DNA of 64,000 nucleotides from Malania oleifera (Eukaryota; Streptophyta; Magnoliopsida; Santalales; Ximeniaceae). Positions 1 to 10,882 of this stretch are shown one piece after another. The stretch's first letter is position 1; every line of letters begins with the position of its first letter. Under the pieces are notes generated by a model. That model was given only the letters and a program-made list of their open reading frames with translations, was not told the origin of the DNA and made no database searches. Made by a program: the position numbers and the translations under genes. The stretch spans positions 7,161,764 through 7,225,763 of the forward strand of contig NC_080422.1 of the NCBI RefSeq assembly GCF_029873635.1. The letters run 5' to 3'.

Positions 1-1317
1 TTTTCTGACCAAAGCCTTTTACCACAAGCCTAGCCTTGTACCGAAGATTCTTTCCATCATTTTTCAGCCTAAACACCCATTTGTTTTTCAAGGCTTCTTT
101 TCCAGAAGGATGTTTAACCAAATCATAAGTGTGATTGTCAACTATAGAATTCATTTCCTCTTACATAGCCTCCATCCATTCAACTTCGTTTTCATGGTTC
201 ATGACTTCTTGATAGCTTCCGGGTTCCCTTTGATCCGTTAGAGTAACATAGTCACTTGATAAATATTTAGATGAAGGTCTTGGCTCTCTTGAAGACCTTC
301 TCAATTGAGCTTGCTCTTTAACTTGTTGCTCCCCCTCATTTTCATCTTCAACATCACTAAAAATTTCATTATTTCCAACATCTTCAAGAGGTGGAAGAAC
401 ATCTTCCATATTTTCATCATGTGCCAAAGGTGGAGAAGGTAAGTCTAAGTCAACAAAATCATTCCCATAAGATTGTGGTTGTTCAACCGTGTCAAAATCT
501 TCAATTGTTTTATCTTCAAAAAATACAACATCTCAGCTTTTAACAATTTTCTTGTCAATCGGATCCCACAATCTGTATCCAAATTCATCATGCCCATAGC
601 CAAGAAAAATACATTGCATTGTCTTGTCATCAAGTTTGGATCTTTCATTTTTTGGAATGTAAACAAATGCACGACAACCAAACACTTTCAAGTAATCGTA
701 AATGACATCCTTACCTTTCCAAATTTTTTCAGGAACTTCACCAAGTAAAGGAGTTGAAGGAGACAAATTAATCAAGTCCACCACCGTCCTCATTGCTTCA
801 CTCCAAAATGATTTTGGCAACTTCGAATGAGAGAGCATACATCTCATTCTCTCTAGTATAGTGCGGTTCATCCTTTTGGCAATACCATTTTGTTGAGGGG
901 TTTTCTTGACGGTCTTTTGATGTCTAATTCTTTGGTTGTAACAATATGTATCAAATGGGCCAATGTACTCTCCACAATTATCCAAGCGCACACATTTCAC
1001 CTTCTTTCCAGTCTCCCTTTCAACTTTAACATGAAAATGCTTAAACACATCTATAACTTGATCTTTAGTCTTCAAAGTGTAAGCCCAAACTTTTCTTGAA
1101 CAATCATCAATAAAGGTAACAAAATAAAGTACACCACCATGAGATTTTTAACTTTTAAAGGACCACATATATATGAATGTATCAAATATAAAACATTAGA
1201 TTTTTCAGTAACAAATTTTGTACGAAAAGGAGCTCTATGTTGCTTACCGGCCAAACAATGAACACAAGCTTTAAGAGAGGTACCTTTCAACCTAGGTAGG
1301 AGCTTCTTTTTGAACAA
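1..1317 (-). pseudogene. Copia-0 integrase and start of reverse transcriptase
   Basis: Translation of the minus strand from about 1317 shows the C-x2-C half of the integrase zinc motif (CVHCLAGKQ), then an integrase core with DNCGEYIGPF and the PQQNG..RMNRT segment around the catalytic Glu. Next come the copia C-terminal motif (VFGCRAFVYIP), the linker rich in Glu and Arg/Ser (near 300) and the N-terminal edge of RT (RYKARLVVKGF near 1-60). Frames change near 1075 and 530, and a stop interrupts near 160. A typical copia integrase would be one frame, so this is a decayed copy. Confidence 0.85.
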
Positions 1318-1320
1318 AAA

Positions 1321-1911
1321 CTACATTCTTTTTTCACTTATGTGCCCAAGCCGCTTATGCCACAAATCGGTGGAAGAGTGACTCTTAATTGCATTCATAA
1401 CACTATTACCAATTTTACCTTGCATTATATAAAGTGTACCAGTCTTCTTGCCTTTAGCCACCACCAAATTACCCTTTGTGAGCTTCCATTTTCCATCACC
1501 AAAATGGTTGTCAAACCCTTCATCATCAAGCTTTCTGGTAGATATCATATTTAGTCGAATATCGGGTATATGTCTCGCATCTTTGAGCACCAACTTGCAT
1601 CCTAAATTTGTTTCTAAATAAATATTTCTCATGCCAACAATTTTCAATAGACCTTCATTTCCCATCCGAACAACTCCATAATTTCTTTTGGAATAAGAAG
1701 TGAAGAAATCTCCTCGAGAAGTGACATGGAATAACACACCGGAATCAATAACCCAATCAGTCTCTTGACTTGTCAAATTAATGTAACTTTCATCACAAAC
1801 AACCATGAGATCACCATCAAATGCTACTGAAGTTGTGTCTTCATACTTTTTCTTGAAATTTTTCTCTTTGTTTTGCTCCTTGAATTTCAATTTTCTACAC
1901 TCCCGCTTCAT
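1321..1911 (-). pseudogene. Copia-0 protease and GAG-pre-integrase domain
   Basis: The frame carries the copia aspartic protease active site as WVIDSGVLFHVT, where the family usually has DSGAS, followed by the flap region. It then shows the His pair of the GAG-pre-integrase zinc motif (LWHKRLGHISEKRM). The protease would process the Gag-Pol polyprotein inside the virus-like particle. The frame begins just after a damaged zinc knuckle and is separated from gag by a frameshift near 1908. Confidence 0.85.
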
Positions 1912-2618
1912 ATTCCCCTTTTTATGACAATCTTTTTCGAAACTGAGTTGGACCGGCCTCGTGATTTATCATTGTGATGAGAATATCTGCTTTTGCTTCT
2001 GTCTCTCCCTCGGTTTTCTGTCACAAATGTCTCTAAATGAGAAGAGCCAACTGATTTTCTTTTAATTTCTTCATTCAACAAGCTGCTAGTTACTTGGTTT
2101 ATGGTAACAATTCCATCGGGAGCCGAATTACTAACTGTCACAACCAAAGTTTCCCAACTTTTCGGCAAAGAGTTAAGAAACATTAAGGCCTGCAATTCAT
2201 TATCAAAAATTATTTTCATAGTAGTAAGCTAATTGATAATATTTTTCATCTCATTCAAATGCTCAGTAATAAGACCACCATCTTTATATTTCAAGTGCAC
2301 CAATTTTCAGAAAAGAAAAGCTTTATTTGTAGTCGACTTTCTATCATAAAGACTCTCTAATTTTTTCCACAATTCATGTGCCGAAGTTTCAGTAGAAACA
2401 TGATGAAAAACACTATCATTAATCCATTACTGAATGATAACAACAGTTTTTCTATTAAGTATATTCCACTCATCATCACTCATGTCTTTAGGCTTTCAGC
2501 TATCACCCTTAATAGGCCCATCCAAATCTTTGTAAAATAAAAGATCTTGCATTTTTGTTTTCCAAGTTACCCAATTACTTCCATTGAAGCTAATCATACG
2601 GCCAATATTACCATCCAT
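1908..2618 (-). pseudogene. Copia-0 gag remnant
   Basis: A start methionine at 2618 opens with MDGNIGRMISFNGSNW, the typical beginning of a copia Gag of the UBN2 type. The sequence continues through stops and a frameshift to an open stretch at 1908-2219 with the segment LQALMFLNSLPKSWETLV and a basic Ser/Arg-rich tail before the zinc knuckle. The knuckle is frameshifted (near 1910-1940). Gag would form the particle shell. Here it is broken. Confidence 0.8.
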
Positions 2619-2669
2619 GATTTACACAAATTTAATGCGTACAAATAACACAACTCTGATACCACTTAT

Positions 2670-3170
2670 TGGAGAAATATTATATACGAACAATTCTCAT
2701 AAGTAAATGAATGAAGTAATGCAAATGATAAATAAAAAATAAGATACAAGAAATTTAACGTGGTTCCCTCAAATGTTGAGATACATCCACGAGGCACGGC
2801 AGTCCAAATCGACTATCACCAAATATGTTGTACAAAGTGGATACAAAAGCATAAGTCTTACAAATACACAAGAGTATATAAACAAATATAGTAAGATGAA
2901 AATGTCTCACCAAATATTCTGAACAAAGCTCCCTAAAGAACTATCCAAAATAACACATCCAGCAAAATGCTATGATGTAAATAATAAACAGCCGGAGTCA
3001 CCCCGCTGTAGAAAAAAAAAAAGAGAATGAAAAATGAAGACACCCCTGCTGCTACTGCGCATGACTCCTTTATTTGGAGTTCCAGAATAGGCTACAACAC
3101 ATGGCTTTCCAATATAGAAAGCTCCAACAGAACATTATAGAAAGGAGTGGGCCCCACAAGGAGGGAAACA
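2670..3170 (-). repeat. Copia-0 5' LTR with adjacent primer-binding site
   Basis: On the minus strand the LTR would start TGTTTCCCTCC (3170) and end TTTCTCCA (2670). The primer-binding site TGGTATCAGAG, complementary to initiator tRNA-Met, lies just inside at about 2652-2664. The LTR is about 501 bp. Its inner boundary is firm because of the primer-binding site. The outer boundary is inferred from the TG start and could move by some bases, since the partner LTR is outside the window. Confidence 0.65.
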
Positions 3171-6006
3171 TTTTCATTTTATTATTATTTTTGTCCCTTA
3201 TCTTGTAATGTTTATTGTCTGTATTACTATCAATTCATGAATAAGCCATTATCTTGATCTTAAATTGACTACAAGACATCACAAAATCATATTCTTATTT
3301 AGAATTTCTTGCATTAGATAAACTTAAAATTAAATAAAAATTAAACTAATATGACTTGTGCTCACCACAAGGCAAAATTATTTTATGAACTTTCTGGTAT
3401 GTAAAATGCTGTGAGAAATTAAAACTAGAACAATAAATATAATTCTAGTAGTTTTTAGCTTTTGGCCTTGTTATCTTTTACTGTATATATAGTATTAAAT
3501 AATTTTTTTGTAAAAAAAAACTATAATAAATAAATAAAAAGTTTTTTTTTTTTTTAAAAAAGCTTACAAGTAAAATTAATATTATTTTATTTATGCTTAA
3601 GATGTTCTTAACGATGAAATTTCTTAAAATGAAAACCAAAATCTCAAACGTAAATTCATTTTATTGTTAACAAGTTATCTTAGCTTTAAATTTATTTATT
3701 TACTTATTTTCGTTTAAATAAACAACATTCAAATAAAAATAAAAATAAAAAATTTCTCAAATGAATTTTTAATATTAATTTAATTAACCAATGATAATAG
3801 AAATTGAAAAAGATATATTGACAATAATAAATATTAGAATTTCCTTCTCTATTTTCCCTCTTTTTTTGGGTCAAACAAAAGGCCTCCGTCCAAGAAAAGG
3901 GAATCATTCTAATAAGGTAATTGCACAATATCTACTAATAAGATCTGCAAATAAAAAAATTGGCTAGAAAAATCAATTACTCAATTGACTTCGCTATACA
4001 CATCGACAAATATGAACGTGAAAACTAAAATGACAAGAAGTGTTTATCGAAAGAATTAGAGTAAAATTGAAGAACTCAACATAGAGAACGTGAACCAACA
4101 TGAAAATTGCGAAAATTAGAATCATAGAATGACTAGACATGCTTGTCCAATTGCAAGTCCCATTTGTTATACAAACCTGCAACAAAGCCAACAAATGAAA
4201 TAAATAGAAAACAAGAAATCAAATAACAAACAACACACAAATTTACAAGTTTAAGTAATGTACCTCTGTCTTCGGAATCAGATTAGGTCACCTATTCCAC
4301 TATTAAATGATAATTACAAGAAAAACACTCTAACCCCTCAACCGCCACTCCCTGCATAACTACAAACAAATGTCACATCCAGAATATTACCCAAGTAATA
4401 CTTCATGTATTGGTTTTTGGTGGCTTGATATTTTTTTAAGAAGCAAATAACATATAAAAGTATCAGTGAATGTAAAATTTCACAAAACATATGTAACTTA
4501 AGTTTCTAATGACTTGAAACATAAAGATTGAATTGAAAAAAAGAAAATTTCTTTAAAGAACCTTTACCTCAAAGTAACATTCATACCATACAATGTTCGG
4601 TTTTCTCTCCCTTTATTTTGTTGTTTCTTTTATTTTTGCTATTATATTTGGTTCGGGTTGGATCGATCGATTTGCACCCTCAATTTGCCATCTAACCCAC
4701 ATATTCAATTTATATACAACTAGAATCCATAACCCTACCCTAATACTTTGGAAAGATTGAATTGCTTTGGATTGGCCGATTTTATAAATATAATATGACT
4801 AAATAATAAAAACTATCAATATGAAAATTAAGAAATTTAGATTTATACCGCTATTTTCAAAATGAAGGATGTATTAAAAAAGAAAAGGTGGTTAAAATGG
4901 GAAATTTGGAGGAATTTTCAACCCTAAATTCTTTACCCAATCCTCAAGATTTTAATATAAGTGAGACAATCTTGAACAAGAAAGAGTTTGTGAAAATTGT
5001 AGACCTGACAAAGCGGATTAGGTTCGATAATCTGTGGAGGATTAGGTAGATCATCAGGTAAGGAAATTACAATCCATATCCGACTCAATTATATAACAGA
5101 TTTATGACGGTTTGAATCGGATAATCTATGGTAGATGACGAATATATGTCATTCTCATTCCTAATATAATTTTTTTTATCATCCAGTGAATAATTTATTT
5201 CGTAACATAATAAATGAAGTTACTTTTTAAATTATAATTTGGTAAATTATTAAACATTTAAAAATTGATCAAAAAATTATAATTTTTTTTAATTTTTCAA
5301 ATCATGAATTTGGAGCTTTTGCTTTGATTATGAGAATTGAGTATTTTGACTTGAATTTGAATGTGGACATTGAATAGACCTAGAATTAGTCTCAACCAAT
5401 TGGACTAATACCTAATAAGTATGGGCATGTGAAATTATTTATGAATTTGGATATTACTTGTTAATGGATGGATGGATATCCACTTGAAAAAATCCAAAAT
5501 CCGTCAACCAACTCATTTGAGGAAGATAAAAAAAATTTAAACCATACTCAACTCACTTAATATGCAATTAGCAAGTTAAATTTGGTTTAAATTAACAAAA
5601 TTTTATCCATTTTATCAAGTTTAGAAAATTATCAAAGAAACATATTGCTCTTCGCTTGTTGAGCACATGTGTATAAAGTAATGTTTTTGTAGGCCTACTA
5701 AAGAGACAATCTTTAATCCTACACACACAAGTGCAAATAACAATTATGTCTTGAGAATAAAAAATTTAATCCTTAAACCTAAGTTTGTGTAACTTTTAAA
5801 AAAATATAATATAAACTTTTGTTGAGTTTCTTTCAAATCACAAATCCAAATAATACCTTCAAAAATACTACCTAAAAATAATGTAATTTGAAGTAAACTA
5901 ATCTCATCTAAAACAAATTGGCTCAACAACTAGTAGTACATAATAATAAATGGGAGGAGAAGTTGATACGAAAATAAGAAAAATGTTGATGATTGTTAGA
6001 GAGGTT
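3171..6006. other. AT-rich intergenic DNA without recognised genes
   Basis: The open frames here are under 80 codons, have low-complexity translations and show no recognisable motifs. The stretch has poly-A/T runs and short AT-rich imperfect repeats. I see no convincing exon, tRNA or element terminus. It may be old decayed transposon DNA. Confidence 0.6.
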
Positions 6007-6011
6007 ATAAT

Positions 6012-6398
6012 TGTTAGTTTTTAGTCCCACATAGGTGGGAAGGTTTTTTTTTTTTTTTTTTTTAAACCTGTAGCTTGAGAGTATATAAGGAGCTTCCCTT
6101 ACCATTTGTAAAAATACCTTTCATTTTGTAGAGTTACAAATAGTATTTGTACTTTAAGGTATTTCAAATTACTATTGGTAATTTAAAATTTGCCCAAATT
6201 GTAATTTTTTAGAAATAGTGAACTGATCGTCGACACTCGAGGACGTAGGTAATTCTTTACCAAATCTCGTAAATTCTTGTATTGTTCTTTATTACTGTCT
6301 TTGATTATTAGTTTATGCATTGCTTTAGTTTGATTATATATTTAGTAGCAATAGTTGTAGTATTGTTGTTTGATATAAGTGGGGTAACCGACACAACA
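6012..6398 (+). repeat. Copia-1 5' LTR
   Basis: It begins TGTTAGTTTTTAGTCCCACA and ends GACACAACA. A TATA-like TATATAAGG lies near 6081. A degenerate primer-binding site (TTGATATCATAGCC, compare TGGTATCAGAGC) follows the LTR at about 6400. A long T run near 6046-6063 is absent from the 3' LTR. Confidence 0.92.
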
Positions 6399-6683
6399 AT
6401 TGATATCATAGCCAGGTTGAATAGTGTCGATACAAAGGTGTTTCTCTGTTAGGATCGTTGATTCCAATTTTTTATGCCTAGAAAGATATTATTTAAGCGA
6501 GTGTTCAGAGACCATTGCAGCTCAGTCACTCCCTAGAGGTCGCCCTAGTCAAAGTGAAATTTCATATGATATACAGAGTAGACACGGTTGGGATAAGTGT
6601 GATACTATTCATCTTAGGCGTTTTGTTAAGAAATTTTGTCTACACAAACTCCAACCCCAATAGCTTCATCATCATCTTCAAAG

Positions 6684-7275
6684 ATGATAGCTAATGCTCG
6701 ATTTGAGGTGGAGAAATTTGATGGTACCAATAATTTTGGTATGTGACAATGTGAGGTGATAGACATCCTGTACCAGTAGGAATTAAATGTTACTCTTGGT
6801 GATAAACCAGAGGACATGGGCGACAAAAATTAGGAAAAGATCAACCGTAAGGCATGTGGTACGATTTGTTTGTATCTAGCAAAAAATTAGAAATATTGTG
6901 TTATGAGGGAGACATCTGCAAAAAAATTGTGGAAGATATTGGAAGGTACATTTATGACCAAGAGTTTGGAAAATAGGCTCTATTTGAAAAAGAAATTGTT
7001 TCGCTTCTAGTATCAACCAGATATTTCTATAAATGACCACATAAATGCTTTTAATAAAATTTTGGCTGATTTATTGAATTTGGATGAAAAGGTCAAAATG
7101 AGGATAAGACATTGTTGTTACTGAATTCTCTCCCTGATGATTATGAACATCTCAACACCACTTTATTGTATGGGAAGGATAAAGCTACTTTTGATGTTGT
7201 TTGAACTGCATTGATTAATACTGAATGCAGAAAGAAGGATCAAAGGGTCTATAAGGAAATAGTAGCAGAAGCACT
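6684..7275 (+). pseudogene. Copia-1 gag, first part
   Basis: From the ATG at 6684 the plus strand encodes a copia Gag (UBN2 type) beginning MIANARFEVEKFDGTNNF. It is recognisable to NAFNKILADLLNLDEK and on to the Gag segment ending near 7275, but with several in-frame stops and a frameshift near 7100. It is cut at 7275 by Copia-2, whose target-site copy GCACT lies at 7271-7275. The next codons of the same Gag resume at 21125. Confidence 0.88.
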
Positions 7276-7711
7276 TGTAGGGAAATTATCACGAAATTCC
7301 CAAAAGCTTGTGAGAAACAAAATAGAGAAAAACACATGCCAAAAGAAAAATAAAAATAATCACACACACAAGACAATATTTATGTGGTTCAGCAATTTGC
7401 CTACGTATATAGAGTTGTAAGGATTTCACTACTATTAGGGAAAAAATATAGAGTGTGGCAGTATAGTTTTTTCCTCTCTTAAAAATTGCTTCAAACCATA
7501 AACCCTAATCACCAAAAAAATGGTTTTTATATCCTTCACACAAGATTCACAATGGGCTACAAAACAAGCCAAAAAAAATTTCAGCCCAAGCCTCTGCTCC
7601 ATGGAATGGACTAAGCCTCAGTAAAAATCTCCCATTAAAAAACAACGCAACATCATTTCGGGTCGGGTCATCATCCAGATCAAACACAACTAGGCTCCAC
7701 AAAGTCCAAAA
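7276..7711 (-). repeat. Copia-2 3' LTR
   Basis: It is the partner of the LTR at 20723-21124, with a shared start on the plus strand (TGTARGGAAATTATCA) and shared landmarks such as ACAATGGGCTACAA and AAAAATCTCCCATTAAAAAA. A polypurine tract on the minus strand (AAGTGGGAGA) abuts its inner edge near 7713-7722. The right boundary is accurate to a few bases. Confidence 0.88.
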
Positions 7712-8186
7712 AATCTCCCACTTGGAAACTAGTTCAATCACCAACATCAACCGCAATCCTCCAAAAGAACAATTCCTCATCCCTACAACTCATCCTCCTA
7801 TCCTCAAGCAAGAAGATCAAATGAAGCTGCACACAACTTCATCTTCTCAATAGTGACGCCCTTAGTCAACATGTCTATCAGGTTCTTAGATCAACAAATA
7901 TTCGCAAGTATTACTAGCTTATCTTCAACAAGGTAACAAATAAAGTGGTATTTTGTCTATATATGGTTTGATTTTGAATGAAATGCAGAATTTTTAGCAA
8001 GAAAAATTGCACTCTGACTGTCACTGTGTAGAATGCCCATCTCCTTCTTCTTACCCAATTCATCTAAGAAGTCATGTAGTCAAATCATCTCCTTTCCAGT
8101 TTCAGTCGCTACAACATACTTAACTTCTGTAGTAGACAAAGTAACAATTTTTTGTAGATTTGAAGCCCAAGATATAGTTGTACCAC
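7712..8186 (-). pseudogene. Copia-2 RNase H
   Basis: Downstream of RT on the minus strand, broken frames give the copia RNase H landmarks: a TLSTTEVKYVV-like segment (usually LSTTEAEY), LHSDSQSAIFLAKN around the catalytic Asp, and a C-terminal KNLIDMLTKG block. Stops and frame changes separate them. RNase H would degrade the RNA strand of the RNA/DNA hybrid. The region ends at the polypurine tract of the 3' LTR. Confidence 0.8.
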
Positions 8187-9269
8187 CTAGAGTAAATACA
8201 AACCCAATAGTACAGCAAAATCAGCATCTACATAACCCAGCAGTTTCAAACTTGCACCTGTGAAGCGAAGACATATATCTGATAAACCCCTCAGATATTT
8301 CAGAATCCACTTAACTGCCTCCCAATACTGCTTTCCTGGCCTACTCATGAATTGGCTCACAACTTCCACTGCATGTGCAATGTCTAGCCTTGTACACATC
8401 ATAGCATACATCAAGCTGCCAATAACTGAAGCATAGGGCACCTTGCTCATATGGTCCCTTTCTTCTTCTATCTTTGGTGACTATTCTTTGCTTAGTTTGA
8501 AATGACTACCCAAGGGTTTGTTCACTAGTTTAGCTTCATTCATGTTGAACCTACTGAGAATTTTCTTCACGTACTCTGATTGTAAAAGCTTCAATGTACC
8601 ATTAGCCTTATCTCTAATGATTCTCATACCAAGGATTTGCTTTGTGGCTCCCAAATCCTTCATTGCAAACTGTCTTGACAATTGCTTCTTTATATTATTA
8701 ATCTCCTTAATGCTAGGCCTTACAATGAGTACATCATCTACATACAACAGTAAAATGATATAAGAATTGCCAAAGAACTTAACATAGCGACAGTGATCTG
8801 TTTCATATCTCTTAAATTCAATTCTATGCATAAAAATGTCCAATTTCTTGTACCATTGTCTTAGAGTTTGTTTTAGGCCATACAAGTTATTTCTAAATTT
8901 GTAGACTAGATTCTCTTATCCCTGAACAATGAACCCTTCTGACTGAATCATGTAAATGTCTTCCTTGAAGCCACCATAAAGGAATGTTGTCTTCACATCT
9001 AACTGCTCAAGGTATAGGTTTTCTATAGCCACCATTCCTAGTACCAGTCTAATTGTTGACATCCTCACAACTGGAGAAAATATTTCTAGGTAGTCAATGT
9101 CCTTCTGTTGGAACCCTTTGACAGCTAATCTGACCTTATAACGTTTGCTACCATCATGCTCATTTTTTATTCTGTATACCCTCTTGTTGTGCAAAGCCTT
9201 ATTCCCTACTAGCAATTCAGTCAGTTCCCATGTATGATTCCCCAACAAGGAAACCATCTCATCCTTCAT
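8187..9269 (-). pseudogene. Copia-2 reverse transcriptase
   Basis: Three open stretches in order (9269-8916, 8885-8481 and 8450-8187) cover a copia RT. The first has the KARL-like RYKVRLAVKGF and the FSPVVRMSTIR motif. The second has the MYGLKQTLRQWYKK motif and the catalytic LLYVDDVLI with both aspartates. The last has YASVIGSLMYAMMCTRLDI. Stops near 8900 and 8470 interrupt the chain. The catalytic box is intact but the enzyme as a whole is not. Confidence 0.9.
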
Positions 9270-9278
9270 GGCTAACTC

Positions 9279-10155
9279 TCACTTGCTTGAATTTTCATCC
9301 TCCAAGGCTTCATCATAACACTTTAGCTCACCATAATCAGTCAATAGGAGATAATTTAGAGCGGGTGAATAAATCCGTGGAGGTCTAATAGTCCTGGAAG
9401 ATCTACTAACTTCAGCTACAAGTGTACTCTGATCTACCTGTGATTCTATATTCTCTTTATCCTCTTCACCCTTTTTCTGGACAATACTTTTAGTCAATTC
9501 ATCTAAGTTGACAAACTCAGATTTCTTTTGATCTATCTTTGTGATATCTAGCACTACAGTTGACCTATCCTTGTACATAACATGTTCATTAAATATCACA
9601 TTTCTACTTTTGATGATTTTTCTATTTTGTTCATCCCAAAATCGATAGCCAAATTTCTCATCACCATAGTCAATGAAAAAATATATTTTAGACTTTGCAT
9701 TAAGTTTACTATGAGCATCAAAATCAATATGAATATAAGAAACACAACCAAAAACTTTTAAATGGGAAAACATTACTTCTTTATTGCTCCAAACCTCTTT
9801 AGGAAGTCTAAATTTCATGGGAATTGAAGGTCCTCGATTTATCAAGTAAGCTGTAGTACTAACAACATTAGCCTGGAAAGTTTTTGGTAGTTTAGCATGC
9901 AACCTCATACTTCTATCATGCTCATTGCGAGTTCTGTTCATGTGCTCAGCCACACCATTTTGCTATGGTATCCCAGGAATGGTCTTCTCCATCTTGATTC
10001 TATGTGCAGCACAATACTCACTGAACCCTTCATCTATGTACTCTCCTCCATTGTCTAACCTCAAACATTTTACTTTCAAACTTATTTTTTTCTCAACCAT
10101 AACCTTTCACTTCTTAAAAGTCTCAACTACATCAGATTTATTTTTTAGAAAATAA
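9279..10155 (-). pseudogene. Copia-2 integrase
   Basis: The minus strand encodes the copia integrase core and C-terminal region. A frameshift near 9960 separates the second catalytic Asp region (LDNGGEYIDEGFSEY) from the Glu region (AEHMNRTRNEHDRSM). After these come VFGCVSYIHIDFDAHSK and a linker with NVIFNEHVMY and SRTIRPPRIYSPALNYLL. The family lysine in HSKLDPK-type motifs is partly changed. Integrase would join the cDNA to the host chromosome. Confidence 0.87.
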
Positions 10156-10163
10156 ACTCATAC

Positions 10164-10882
10164 CTAACTACTTGAGTCATCAATGAAAGTGATGTAATAC
10201 CTTGAACCTCCAAGGCATACAACCGGAGAAGGCCCCCACAAATCAGTGTGTACTAACTCCAATTTTTTAGCCTTCGGTGTCCTGCTAGTTTTCAAGAAGC
10301 TCACCTTTTTCTGCTTTCCTAAGATGCAACTTTCACATATGCCAAAATCAATAGACTTCAATTCTGGTAGTTTCCCTTTTGACAGCAGCATCTTCATCTC
10401 TTTCTCACTCATGTGACCAAGTCTGCGGTGCCATAAGCTTGTATCAATACTTGCTTCAGCAACAGCAATTGTGTCTCTTGGACTTGAGGTTATATATAGA
10501 GTATCAGTCTTCTTTCCATGAGCCAATACTCTGGCTCCCTTTGTAACCTTCCAAGTACCACCAATAAACAACATTGCATGCCCTTTATCATCAAGTTGTC
10601 CAATAGAAATCAAATTCCTCCTTAGGTCAGGAATATGTCGAACCTTCTCCAGTAACCAAACAAACCCATTGGACAACAATATCCGAACGTTTCCCATATC
10701 CACAACATCCAAAGTTGTACCATCAGCCAAATACACCTTACCAAAAATCACCTGCAACATAGTTTTGTATGATTTCTTGGTGTGCAGTGATATGAAATGA
10801 AGCTCCTGAGTCTAGAACCCAATCATCAAGTGGACTATCTACTACAAGAAATAATGCATCATGTACCTCTTCTGTTACATCA
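10164..10882 (-). pseudogene. Copia-2 protease and GAG-pre-integrase, split by Gypsy-2
   Basis: The protease part near 10770-10850 reads DDWVLDSGASFHIT across a stop and continues into KVYLADGTTLDVVDMGN. The zinc motif appears as LWHRRLGHMSEKEMK with CESCILGKQ, and integrase starts with ELVHTDLWGPSP. At 10878-10882 (CATCA) the polyprotein is interrupted by Gypsy-2. The upstream zinc-knuckle and gag part continues at 19885. Confidence 0.88.

Larger units (their letters stand above)
1..3170 (-). mobile_element. Copia-0: degenerate Ty1/copia retrotransposon, cut by window start
   Basis: Read on the minus strand, the order is 5' LTR, tRNA-Met primer-binding site, gag, protease, GAG-pre-integrase, integrase and the start of reverse transcriptase, which is the copia order. 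The rest of RT, RNase H and the 3' LTR lie left of base 1. The coding region is broken into several frames by stops and frameshifts, so the copy is not autonomous. Because one end is outside the window, no target-site duplication can be tested. Confidence 0.9.

Noticed and set aside
161..427. Acidic 88-residue open frame as a small host protein
   Set aside because: It ends in the variable linker between integrase and RT of Copia-0 and lies in the polyprotein order.
6225..6240. ATCGTCGACACTCG in Copia-1 LTRs (also near 40270) as part of the palindrome array system
   Set aside because: Only one half-matching copy per LTR, no repetition or spacing, and a different superfamily. Chance or an unrelated motif is enough.
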